From a virus: 36,019 nucleotides of DNA. Where the stretch lies: positions 1 to 36,019 of the IMG/VR virus record IMGVR_UViG_3300009320_000419; one strand, given 5' to 3'. A program made the position numbers and the translations under genes. How positions within the stretch are numbered: the first letter of the stretch is position 1; every line of letters begins with the position of its first letter. The notes under the pieces are model-generated. The model did not search any database. It had not been told where the DNA came from and saw nothing but the letters and a program-made list of their open reading frames with translations. Below, one piece after another: positions 8,303-15,111 of this stretch.

Positions 8303-8317
8303 TGACGCTAAGCGTCA
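8303..8317. promoter_or_regulatory. 15-bp inverted repeat, possible operator
   Basis: TGACGCT and AGCGTCA flank a single A. The site lies between the ribbon-helix-helix-like gene (8422-8619) and the zinc-ribbon gene. Small DNA-binding proteins of that fold often bind short dyads of this size, so it is a candidate operator. Confidence 0.35.
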
Positions 8318-8421
8318 TTCAGGTTGTCAGTTTCTCGTGAAAAGAGCCTCCAATATTCGGGATACCTTCACATTTCTGGATAGTACCGCCGTTGGCGGGA
8401 AAAGCAAGCCGCCCGTCCGAT

Positions 8422-8619
8422 TTAGTCCAACTCCAGCAACTCCACACGTCCGTCGTGGTCGTTGACGACCTTCCAGGCCGCCAGCCGCAACCACAGTGCC
8501 AGGGGAATACCCTGTGCTCTTGCGGCTGCTTGAAACGCTCGCTTCTCTTTGGGGCTCATCCGCAACTCAAACCGTTTGCCCAAGACTGGGCCTGCCGTTC
8601 TCGATTTCTTCTTTGCCAT
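8422..8619 (-). CDS. Small ribbon-helix-helix/MobC-like DNA-binding protein
   Basis: The protein has 65 residues. It starts with a basic tail (MAKKKSR), then a short strand (KRFELRM) and a helix-turn-helix pair (SPKEKRAFQAAARAQG, then LALWLRLAAWKVV). This is the pattern of small ribbon-helix-helix regulators and of MobC-like mobilisation proteins, in which the second helix carries the xxWLRxAA motif. GGAGG lies 9 nt upstream of the ATG. No toxin or relaxase gene adjoins it on the same strand, so whether it is an antitoxin, a mobilisation factor or a simple regulator is open. The small inverted repeat at 8303-8317 is a possible target. Confidence 0.65.
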   Translation of the reverse strand: MAKKKSRTAGPVLGKRFELRMSPKEKRAFQAAARAQGIPLALWLRLAAWKVVNDHDGRVELLELD

Positions 8620-8881
8620 TCCTATTGTCCTCCATTCATTGGCATTGGGAGCCCAGACAATATACGGATGGTGTACGTAAAGATCAAGGATATGTCAGAC
8701 CCACCAGGGTCTCTTGATTTGCCAGAGATTGCACGTCCTGTAGCGGCATCGCTACCCGAAGCGTGAGCAAGAGGTTTTTTCGTGTTGCTGGAAAAGGAGC
8801 GAGGTGATAACTTGTGGGCGGATGTTCACCAAGGAAGCCGCCTGTTTTCCAGCGATAGGAAGCGTGGCGGTTTTTACTGAT

Positions 8882-8916
8882 AAAAAAAGACCCGCAGAAC
8901 TGGCATTCTGCGGGTC
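8882..8916 (-). terminator. Intrinsic terminator, leftward
   Basis: An 11-bp stem (8889-8899 with 8906-8916) has seven T residues directly after it on the minus strand. It would end leftward transcription coming from the TIR-like gene 270 bp away, or from an unrecognised RNA between them. Confidence 0.8.
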
Positions 8917-9101
8917 AGATGGTTCATTACGACTTACCCAAAGTGTCAGGGAGAAGAGGATTTGCATTTCGGCAAGTCCAACGGCTCCCTTTATGCGCCG
9001 CTCGAACCAATAGGATGAATCTATGCGAAAAGGAACGCTCCGCCAAGTCCAATTCGTCCGGAAACTTTCCGGTTTCTTGTCCGAACCACTTGCACGAAAA
9101 G

Positions 9102-9149
9102 GGGTCATGGCTCCATTTGAGAAATAATGATCTGAACGTGTGAGCCACT
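9102..9149. repeat. 48-bp dispersed repeat, copy 2
   Basis: This matches 5844-5891 in direct orientation with two mismatches. TGGCTC (9108-9113) and GAGCCA (9142-9147) form its ends. Unlike copy 1, it runs into a further hairpin partner at 9160-9167. Confidence 0.85.
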
Positions 9150-9186
9150 CCGAAAATCAGAGTGGCTGTTGAACTGCCAATTTACG

Positions 9187-10440
9187 TCAGTCGTCGTCCT
9201 TGTATCTGGGCTCTTCCGGCAGCAGTTGCCGCAAATCGTTCAGAGTCATCGTTCGTTCAGTGGTCTCAAAATCGATGAAAAGAGCGACCTCCTGTGGTTC
9301 GGAGAAATCGTCGGAATATATGCCCCCAACTAACTCCACTTGACGGCTCCTGATGGCACCTACGTAGAAGATGTCAGTGAAAACTGATGCCTTCGCCTGC
9401 ACGTCTCCGAAATCCACCTCGACCTTGAAACGGTCGTCGAACGCACGCACTTCCACAGCCCCAGGATTATTGCTCGCTCTTAGCACGTTTCGCAAGGCTA
9501 ACCCTGGACTGACATTGTACGGATTCGAGTAGCGATTCGGGAGTTCAGGCATATCTCGCTTGTTGAGCATCACAAGGCCGCCGCCCTCGTATCGAGGTAC
9601 GGTGAGGTTCAATCGCACGTTGCGCAACAGTTGTTCGCCAACGTTGCTGACGATGAATGCTACCGGACGGGTGAGCCGTGAATGCACTAGGTAGTCTGCT
9701 TTCTCCACATAGTAGTCAGTGTTCGCTTGTATGCCTGGAATCATCACAAACTCCGTCGTGCCAATGACCGACCGTATCTCCTTTTGGAACTTGGGTATCT
9801 GGTTCTTCGGTAGCGGGCTGTAGAGAACTCCCTCCAGAGTGATCGTCGTGCCTAGTTCTTTTTCGCTTTCGCTGTCTGCGAACTGCAAATCTAAGGCCAC
9901 TCGGGGCATGTCCAATACTTCTCTTAGTCTTTTCTTGAGCGATCCCACCAGCAACTTGCGTTGATCCGCCTTTTCCTCCCCCATCGTGAGTCGGTATGTG
10001 AGTATCCGACGTTTTCGCAGATCGAACGGCAAGTCTTCCACGTCTCCCGTCGTTTCGTTCAATACGCAAATAATTCGGTTGAAATCCACTGACCGAGTGG
10101 CCCTTCCCCATTCCGCAATAACATTGGGGTTCGGAGTGAGGCGAGTGCAACTGCATCTTTCTCCCTCGGTTGCGAATGCAGGTGAGGTATTGTTCGTGCA
10201 ACCGTTGATGAACGACACATCTGCAACAAACGCTGAACAGTTGTCAATTTTCTCGAAGATCGTGTCAGCGATGTCGGGGCTTCCTGGCCTTCCCTCTGTA
10301 TCTCGATCTAGAGCCGGTTCAACGGCAACGGTTCCTTCCGCCTTCAATTCCTTGATCGCTTTCTCCAAGCAACCCTGAATGAACCCTCGGTTCGTTGAGT
10401 TTGGCAAGTCAGATTGCCAGGAGTAGAAGACGGTCTGCAT
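9187..10440 (-). CDS. TIR/deoxyribosyltransferase-fold protein, probable defence effector
   Basis: The protein has 417 residues. The first 150 have the pattern of a TIR-like or nucleoside-deoxyribosyltransferase-like Rossmann domain: FYSWQSD at 5-11, LDRDTEGRPGSPDIA at 44-58, FVADVS at 71-76, NPNVIAEWG at 104-112 with E110 as probable catalytic residue, then RIICVLN and LPFD. Proteins starting this way are found in bacterial defence loci. TIR domains there typically cleave NAD, but which reaction this one performs cannot be read. Residues about 180-417 are beta-rich with no family I recognise. It starts at ATG 10440 behind AAGGAAGG; a 36-bp palindrome lies 63 bp upstream. GC content looks higher than in the tail genes, consistent with acquisition. 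Confidence 0.7.
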   Translation of the reverse strand: MQTVFYSWQSDLPNSTNRGFIQGCLEKAIKELKAEGTVAVEPALDRDTEGRPGSPDIADTIFEKIDNCSAFVADVSFINGCTNNTSPAFATEGERCSCTRLTPNPNVIAEWGRATRSVDFNRIICVLNETTGDVEDLPFDLRKRRILTYRLTMGEEKADQRKLLVGSLKKRLREVLDMPRVALDLQFADSESEKELGTTITLEGVLYSPLPKNQIPKFQKEIRSVIGTTEFVMIPGIQANTDYYVEKADYLVHSRLTRPVAFIVSNVGEQLLRNVRLNLTVPRYEGGGLVMLNKRDMPELPNRYSNPYNVSPGLALRNVLRASNNPGAVEVRAFDDRFKVEVDFGDVQAKASVFTDIFYVGAIRSRQVELVGGIYSDDFSEPQEVALFIDFETTERTMTLNDLRQLLPEEPRYKDDD

Positions 10441-10502
10441 TTTGCGTGCCCTTCCTTGCTTCTAGGAGAGCGTCAACTCCACTTCTTCCGTCACTCTCAT
10501 TG

Positions 10503-10538
10503 ACGCCATTTTCCCCAAAATTTTGGGGAAAATGGCGT
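10503..10538. promoter_or_regulatory. Perfect 36-bp palindrome upstream of the TIR-like gene
   Basis: The dyad is perfect over 18 + 18 bp with its centre at 10520/10521 (CCCCAAAA|TTTTGGGG core), and TGAC/GTCA ends extend it imperfectly. It lies 63 bp upstream of the start of the leftward TIR-like gene. The most likely role is a repressor operator; a cruciform or recombination site is possible. Confidence 0.7.
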
Positions 10539-10698
10539 GTGTCATACTCTGTTAGGAAAAGAGGGGCCACCCAAGCCCTCGCCTGCACTTAAGCCTATAT
10601 ATGGCAGCGGCTCGGCCGACGTTAGAGACTGCCAAGCGTAGCCAGGAAGTATCGACCCGCAGGAATGCTGGACAAGGTTGGCCCCCATTTCATTCTAC

Positions 10699-10737
10699 AA
10701 AAAACCCGCTCCCGTCAATGTGACGGGAGCGGGTTTT
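10699..10737. terminator. Strong bidirectional intrinsic terminator
   Basis: A perfect 17-bp GC-rich stem (10701-10717 with 10721-10737) closes a 3-nt loop and is flanked by A/T runs, so it has a T-run in both directions. It stands 26 bp past the end of the leftward methyltransferase gene. The remaining gap, 10441-10762, holds the palindrome and no gene. Confidence 0.9.
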
Positions 10738-10762
10738 TCAGAGCGAGAACACGCCGTCGTTC

Positions 10763-11542
10763 CTATCCCAAAACCCTCGCTAGCCGACGCTGGGCGATTT
10801 CGATGTACTTCGGCGAGACATCACAGCCCAGGTAACGGCGTCCCATCTCTGCTGCGGCCTTGATGGTAGTGCCACTACCGCACATCAGATCACAGACGAG
10901 ATCTCCTGGATTGCTCCAGGAGCAGATATGATCTCTCACCAGTTGGTCGGGGAAAATTGCAGGATGCTCGAAGGCTTCTTCGTCCTTCGTCGAGCAATGC
11001 TTTCCGACCTTGTACGACCAGATGTTTCCCTTGATCTTGTCTGTGTTATGTCCTCGCTGCCTATTGCCACGCCGATAGTTGTTCGTGTGATGTTTGTCCT
11101 GCTGCACAGGTCGAGGTGAAACGACAGGAACACGAATGGGGTTAAAGGTCTTCGGCTTGCCTTTGCTGAACACGAACATGTACTCGAAACACTGCTCATA
11201 GCGATTGTGATTCAAGGGTGTCGGGTTACTTTTGGCATAGATCATTGTGTCATGGACGTTGAAACCAGTATCTCTGAACGTCATAGCATGACGGAATGAT
11301 GTCAGGCTCTCGCTTCCCTTGTGGGTCTTGTCGCCCGTCACCCAAACGACCACCCCACCTGGTTTCATCACACGCCACAAGCCCCAGGCGACTGCCCCGA
11401 CGTTGAACTCGTCTTTGTTGCGGCCGTACTTACGCAGATCATCATAGGGAGGCGAAGTGACAACTAGATCAACGTGGCTGGGAGGCATCTTCGCCATTGC
11501 TTCTACACAGTCACCACAAAACAACTCATCGACCCATCGCAT
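10763..11542 (-). CDS. Orphan DNA methyltransferase (N4-cytosine/N6-adenine, beta class)
   Basis: The protein has 259 residues. Catalytic motif IV TSPPY is at 29-33, and the AdoMet-binding motif I (DLMCGSGTT) lies at 218-226 in the C-terminal part, an order typical of beta-class amino-methyltransferases. Between them, FEYMFVFSKG and HPAIFPDQL are usual for the family, and a 50-residue basic stretch (about 140-185) may contact the target. Length is normal. No restriction endonuclease lies beside it, so it probably shields phage DNA from host restriction or marks it. The target sequence cannot be inferred. The ATG at 11542 has no clear ribosome site. A strong terminator follows the gene. Confidence 0.88.
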   Translation of the reverse strand: MRWVDELFCGDCVEAMAKMPPSHVDLVVTSPPYDDLRKYGRNKDEFNVGAVAWGLWRVMKPGGVVVWVTGDKTHKGSESLTSFRHAMTFRDTGFNVHDTMIYAKSNPTPLNHNRYEQCFEYMFVFSKGKPKTFNPIRVPVVSPRPVQQDKHHTNNYRRGNRQRGHNTDKIKGNIWSYKVGKHCSTKDEEAFEHPAIFPDQLVRDHICSWSNPGDLVCDLMCGSGTTIKAAAEMGRRYLGCDVSPKYIEIAQRRLARVLG

Positions 11543-11642
11543 GAGATAAACGAGTGCGATGGGTGGAGAAAATAGTCGTGCTTCGTCACGTTTTTGTTCC
11601 GAATCACACTACATTACAGAGGACACTCTGCATGGAGAGATA

Positions 11643-12176
11643 ATGCCATCATCCATAGAACTGAACATGGCCGACAAAACCAACGAACGTTGGATCACAA
11701 TTTTGGAAGGGGCGATGGCCTGTGTGCGGGAATTGAAAGCATCTCGGGCTTACCGGACGGCGACGATACTGTGGTTTGCCGATCTTTGTCACGCCATCGA
11801 GTTGAGGGCAGGGAATCTTGCCAAAGCCATTCGTTACGACACAGCCAGTCTTTCCAGCGAACCAAATCCCGTGCCAAAGGTCGCCGGTAAGTACTCCCGT
11901 ATTCGGCAATCGACTCGTTCAATTACAGACTCGCTTTCCGCAATCCTGGATTGTGATGTGTGTTCCACTCTCACGTGGCTAGACGCTGCAAGGAAGTGTG
12001 CCGATGAGATTCGCCAACACGAACTAGCGGGCGAAAAATGTGTCGAACTGGAACCGAGGGCAAGATGGTATGAATGGGAAACCACTTTGCTCTCGATATA
12101 CACATACAACCTGGCCTACTGCATCCGGCAAGCGGAGACTATTGCTGTTCCCCAAACGGAAGAGGAATTGGAATAG
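11643..12176 (+). CDS. Hypothetical helical protein
   Basis: The 177-residue protein starts at ATG 11643 behind GGAGAGA; the frame is open up to 11559 but that part lacks a site. It is mostly helical, with hydrophobic stretches too short for membrane segments (AYRTATILWFADLCHAI) and an acidic C-terminus. No motif is recognised. It converges on the GIY-YIG-like gene and their 3' ends overlap by 38 bp. It diverges from the methyltransferase gene, 100 bp away. Confidence 0.6.
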   Translation: MPSSIELNMADKTNERWITILEGAMACVRELKASRAYRTATILWFADLCHAIELRAGNLAKAIRYDTASLSSEPNPVPKVAGKYSRIRQSTRSITDSLSAILDCDVCSTLTWLDAARKCADEIRQHELAGEKCVELEPRARWYEWETTLLSIYTYNLAYCIRQAETIAVPQTEEELE

Positions 12177-12531
12177 GTCGGGGCCTATTCACTAAAGGAA
12201 CGAGTCTGCATTGCAGGTATCGTTCAACGCCATCCGAAAAGTCGGAAGGTATGACCACCCATGTTACCTTCAACGAGTATTCCTTGGCATATTGCAGGAT
12301 TTCGTCATCCTGTTTGTGGGCAGGTATCCTGGCGGCCAAGTCGCCCTTACCCACATCTACGGCGACAACATCATCACCTTCCACGTAGAAGACAACATAG
12401 ACACCATGTGCTCCTTCCTCAATGGGATGATCGTCGTCCAAATCATACCATTCACCAGATTCCTTCCCCCACCACTTGGCATCGGCAACAGCCTCTCGTT
12501 CCTCGTAATACCTTTGCCACTTCTTCGCCAT
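12139..12531 (-). CDS. GIY-YIG-like nuclease-fold protein
   Basis: The 130-residue protein starts at ATG 12531, 7 nt after GGAG. GVY at 43-45 and VDVGKGDLAARIPAH at 58-72 match the GIY...YIG strands with the following arginine (R68), and GVERYL (101-106) gives the usual metal-binding Glu (E103). It ends in a Pro/Arg-rich tail. GIY-YIG proteins are often homing or repair endonucleases. Here the second strand reads VDVG, with Asp replacing the Tyr of YIG, so activity may be altered. It is a free-standing single domain without a recognisable DNA-binding extension. The gene is next to a transposase, in a part rich in mobile-type genes. Confidence 0.65.
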   Translation of the reverse strand: MAKKWQRYYEEREAVADAKWWGKESGEWYDLDDDHPIEEGAHGVYVVFYVEGDDVVAVDVGKGDLAARIPAHKQDDEILQYAKEYSLKVTWVVIPSDFSDGVERYLQCRLVPLVNRPRPIPIPLPFGEQQ

Positions 12532-12583
12532 TCTGCATCTCCTTTCAGCCATCGTCGTGTGAGATCGGCGCATAGCAGAACCA

Positions 12584-13483
12584 CTACCCTACCGGAACTG
12601 TCTGGGGCGAGCAATTACGTACGTGGTCGAAGAAGTCGCTCCAGGACAGGGGCCTGTCTGCAATCCCAGCCATTACCGCAGGCGTCGTCCTAAACGTACT
12701 GATGATCCAGCAGTAGTTGTAGAAGGCGAAATGCAGGGCGACGGCAGCCACCAGATGTTCCAGTTTTCGAGAAAACGCATTGGTCTTGCGGGTCAGACGG
12801 CGGATGAATTGGCGGGTCGTGAGGTTGTTTCGCTCGACTAAGGAGGTGCTAATGTCCTTCTCGTCGACTCTCCCATAGAGGACTCGCTTGTTTACATCGA
12901 CCCACTTGCCTGTCGCCTCTCGCTCTTTCTTGCTCGTTTGTCTCTTCACAATCTGTGCATATTCGGCGTAGGGGCCGAAGGCCATCTTGACAGCACCTGC
13001 GTATGCTTGCCAGGCGTCAGTGGAAATGCGAGTGATAGGCTTGTATTGTCGTCGCTTGTAAGCATCGTCGTCCGATTCGTGCGGTTTCGGCCACTTGAGG
13101 CGTCCCGCCAACTCCGCCAGGAAAATCTCGGTCGCCTCGCCATGTCTACGTGCCACAAGGTGCGCCGGAACAAGGCGGCTGTCCTCGTCAAGTGCGACAA
13201 AGATATAATACTCGCCAATTCTGTCGTAGTCGGGTTCTTCTCCGGTCAGATTAAACTCCTTCTTTCTCACAAACGCCCACATTTCATCGACCTGGATGTG
13301 CCGTAACTCAAGGTCTCGCATCTCTCTGTCGAGGAAGTTCTGGCAGGCACGCCCAAAACGCAAGAGCAATCGAGCACATGTGTTTCTTGTAATACCTGTT
13401 TCTCGACAGATCGCTCGCATTGAAGTCCCATGCACAAGTCGCTGTAGGACGGTAATCTGCAGTCCTTTGGGCAAAGCGTTCAT
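12584..13483 (-). CDS. IS1-like DDE transposase
   Basis: The protein has 299 residues. A helix-turn-helix domain spans about 8-46 (SMRAICRETGITRNT). The DDE triad fits D66 (QVDEMWAFV), D156 (ISTDAWQAY) and E217 (SLVERNNLTTRQF), and FVALDEDSRLVPAHLV at about 95-110 is typical of IS1-like transposases. The frame is intact and unshifted, unlike enteric IS1, where the gene is split by frameshifting. GGAGG precedes the ATG. I could not find convincing inverted ends or a target duplication, so either the ends are diverged or the element is no longer complete. Length and motifs suggest the protein itself could be functional. Confidence 0.85.
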   Translation of the reverse strand: MNALPKGLQITVLQRLVHGTSMRAICRETGITRNTCARLLLRFGRACQNFLDREMRDLELRHIQVDEMWAFVRKKEFNLTGEEPDYDRIGEYYIFVALDEDSRLVPAHLVARRHGEATEIFLAELAGRLKWPKPHESDDDAYKRRQYKPITRISTDAWQAYAGAVKMAFGPYAEYAQIVKRQTSKKEREATGKWVDVNKRVLYGRVDEKDISTSLVERNNLTTRQFIRRLTRKTNAFSRKLEHLVAAVALHFAFYNYCWIISTFRTTPAVMAGIADRPLSWSDFFDHVRNCSPQTVPVG

Positions 13484-13505
13484 TGAAAAGCCTCCTGGGA
13501 AGTCC

Positions 13506-13539
13506 GCCCCTCCTCACTCGTTATCGGGTGAGGAGGGGC
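13506..13539. terminator. GC-rich hairpin upstream of the transposase
   Basis: A perfect 12-bp stem (13506-13517 with 13528-13539) with a 10-nt loop lies 22 bp upstream of the transposase start. It is downstream of the DnaQ-like gene on the same strand. Similar hairpins shield transposase genes from outside transcription. No T-run follows. Confidence 0.55.
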
Positions 13540-13621
13540 TTGGAAAAGAAATCGGTACGTTCCATTGCATCACGATGGTGGCGGTCGTGGTCGGGTCATG
13601 ACGCCCTCCTTCGAGAGAAGA

Positions 13622-14263
13622 TCAAACAGAAAGTAGCCCCATTTCGTTTGCGCAACTTGCGACCACGGTTATGTGATCTCTTAGCGAATACACTGCTTCC
13701 GTCTGACTCCTTTCTAGAATGTTGTAGAAGTGCTCGCTGTCATCAGGCGGCGTTGAAACGCTAAGAGTGCGGGCTAGGTCGTCCAGCGAGATGATCTGGT
13801 CGAGGCCAACGCACTTCCACTCATTCAGCAAGTCGATGAACGTCTTGCTCCAGTACTGCCGACCAGATCGATAGACAATGTCCGGCACTCGCACAGAGCA
13901 ACTCCAGGAACGGCGGACTAGGAACGGGAGGGTGAATCCCAGGACATTGAAGCCAAAAATTTTGGCCGTGAATCCGTTTACGCCTAAGAAGGCATCCCAA
14001 AACTGACGAAGCATGGCGGCTTCGTCGGCAACGTGAATCGAGTGCAACTTCTTACTCGGCTCATAGTAGCCAATCGCAATGATCCGTGAGCATTGCGGAT
14101 CATTGAACATGGCGGGATCATGGCCGCCACTGAACGGTTCACGTTCGATGTCAACGACGACATCGCCATCAGGACGGAAGGGACTGTCGCTAGAAATCAT
14201 GACGACAGGCTCGCCGACATTCTTGCTCCGTGATTTGGTCTTTCTGGTCTTGTTGTGAGTCAT
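13622..14263 (-). CDS. DnaQ-like (PolB-exo2-type) 3'-5' exonuclease fold, catalytic Asp missing
   Basis: The protein has 213 residues. The exonuclease motifs of the DEDD superfamily can be followed. Exo I is VVVDIE with D38 and E40. Exo II is FGFNVLGFTLPFLVRR (103-118), where the family normally has FNxxxFD: the Asp is Thr111. Then FIDLLNEW (142-149), and Exo III is YSLRD with D196. The order and the LPFLVRR run resemble predicted PolB-type 3'-5' exonucleases. Loss of the Exo II aspartate suggests a weak or dead enzyme, perhaps a nucleic-acid-binding protein. The N-terminal 18 residues are basic. It starts at ATG 14263 and diverges from the cassette at 14590. Confidence 0.68.
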   Translation of the reverse strand: MTHNKTRKTKSRSKNVGEPVVMISSDSPFRPDGDVVVDIEREPFSGGHDPAMFNDPQCSRIIAIGYYEPSKKLHSIHVADEAAMLRQFWDAFLGVNGFTAKIFGFNVLGFTLPFLVRRSWSCSVRVPDIVYRSGRQYWSKTFIDLLNEWKCVGLDQIISLDDLARTLSVSTPPDDSEHFYNILERSQTEAVYSLRDHITVVASCANEMGLLSV

Positions 14264-14359
14264 GGCTGTTCTCTCTATGCAGGTACTGGAATTGACGCAA
14301 CAGTTCGAGGCGTGAGCATGGGTGGTTCATCGAAATCTCTCCTTGCTTACGTTGAGTGT

Positions 14360-14374
14360 ACGTACATTGTACGT
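14360..14374. promoter_or_regulatory. Inverted repeat ACGTAC-ATT-GTACGT
   Basis: This 15-bp dyad stands in the 326-bp gap (14264-14589) between the divergent exonuclease-like gene and the cassette at 14590, about 100 bp before the pentamer array. It is a plausible operator for either direction. No convincing -35/-10 pair was found. Confidence 0.4.
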
Positions 14375-14470
14375 GTCCTATTTTACCTAGACCGCCTTTT
14401 CGCCTGCCGTCTTTATTTTAACTCAAGTTTCTTTGTATAGATGTCGATATTAAAGTAAGAACTATCTAAT

Positions 14471-14535
14471 GTGGTAAGGCATGGTCCGGTTTGGTGGGAT
14501 AAGGTTAGGTAAGCTGGGATACGGCGAGGTGTGAC
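14471..14535 (+). repeat. 13-unit NNGGT pentamer array preceding a terminator
   Basis: Thirteen successive 5-nt units keep register without a slip. The third base is G in 13 of 13, the fourth is G in 9 (A in 3, C in 1), and the fifth is T in 10 and C in 3; the first two bases vary freely. The units before and after break the pattern, so the edges are sharp. The array ends one base before the stem of an intrinsic terminator (14536) and lies upstream of the gene at 14590. In a transcript it would present GGU every 5 nt. Confidence 0.85.
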
Positions 14536-14566
14536 ACAGCAGACATCATCTGCTGTTTTTATTTTT
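14536..14566 (+). terminator. Intrinsic terminator between array and gene
   Basis: An 8-bp stem (14536-14543 with 14549-14556) with a 5-nt loop is followed by TTTTTATTTTT. It points rightwards and stands 24 bp before the ATG at 14590, so transcripts that start before the array would stop before the gene unless read-through occurs: an attenuator-like layout. Confidence 0.85.
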
Positions 14567-14589
14567 AGTTAAGATTTCAGGAGTTAACA

Positions 14590-15111
14590 ATGAAAATTAG
14601 GGCTAAGATTACTGGTACTGCTCCATTGCTTCATCATAAATGCAACCTCGGAACCGACGAGGGGGTTAACAAGAAAAAAGATGAGCCGCATGATGGCAAA
14701 AAGGAAGCCGAAAAGGCGTGTTACTGGGACGATGATATTGGTTGCTACTTACCTTCATGTCATATTGAAGCATCAATGAGGGAGGCGGCTAAGAACTTTA
14801 AGAACAAACGATCCAACCACAAGAATACAGTCTTGTCATCTGTATTCATTGATGATGAAAAAATACCACTAGGCACTCGTGAGTATGACATCGACATTCG
14901 ACCAGTTAATATCCAACGCAATAAAGTACTACGACACCGACCTAGGTTTGACAAGTGGTCGGTGGAATTTGTCGCCACGGTAGATGAAGACAGAATGAGT
15001 AAAGACTTGTTCTATGATATTCTTGTCGAGGCAGGAGCCACTAAGGGTGTCGGCGACCACCGGCCGAAGTTTGGTCGATTCAAAGTTGACGAATGCGAAG
15101 TGGCAACATAA
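14590..15111 (+). CDS. Possible RAMP/Cas7-like RNA-binding protein
   Basis: The 173-residue protein starts at ATG 14590 behind CAGGAG. The chain begins with a strand ending in TGTAPLLHH (8-16). LPSCHIEASMREAAKNF (54-70) resembles the PGSSLKGALR helix start of RAMP (Cas7/Csm3-type) proteins. VLRHRPRFDKWSVEF lies at 113-127, and a C-terminal Gly-rich loop GVGDHRPKFGRF (153-164) resembles the RAMP glycine loop. The ferredoxin-like assignment rests on these motifs by eye and is tentative. RAMP proteins bind RNA, often as filaments in regular nucleotide steps. The gene is preceded by the pentamer array and terminator and overlaps the next gene by 19 bp. An unrelated phage protein family remains possible; that the gene is real is much surer. 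Confidence 0.6.
   Translation: MKIRAKITGTAPLLHHKCNLGTDEGVNKKKDEPHDGKKEAEKACYWDDDIGCYLPSCHIEASMREAAKNFKNKRSNHKNTVLSSVFIDDEKIPLGTREYDIDIRPVNIQRNKVLRHRPRFDKWSVEFVATVDEDRMSKDLFYDILVEAGATKGVGDHRPKFGRFKVDECEVAT

Larger units (their letters stand above)
8620..9186. other. 567-bp gap without a convincing gene
   Basis: Open frames here are short, overlap in several phases and lack ribosome sites. The stretch holds an intrinsic terminator pointing left (8889-8916), copy 2 of the 48-bp repeat (9102-9149) and an 8-bp-stem hairpin (9143-9150 with 9160-9167). It may be gene remnant or a short leftward RNA that ends at the terminator. Confidence 0.5.

Noticed and set aside
8941-9060. tRNA-like stretch with GGTTCGAG on the minus strand
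   Set aside because: The T-loop-like string has no matching acceptor, D or anticodon stems.
12532-13621. Complete insertion sequence with inverted ends
   Set aside because: The transposase is clear, but I found only weak similarity between the flanks and no target duplication, so I annotate only the gene.
14400-14470. Sigma70-type promoter before the pentamer array
   Set aside because: TTGTAT and TATTAA are only 9 bp apart and TATCTAAT has no partner at 17 bp; too weak to call.
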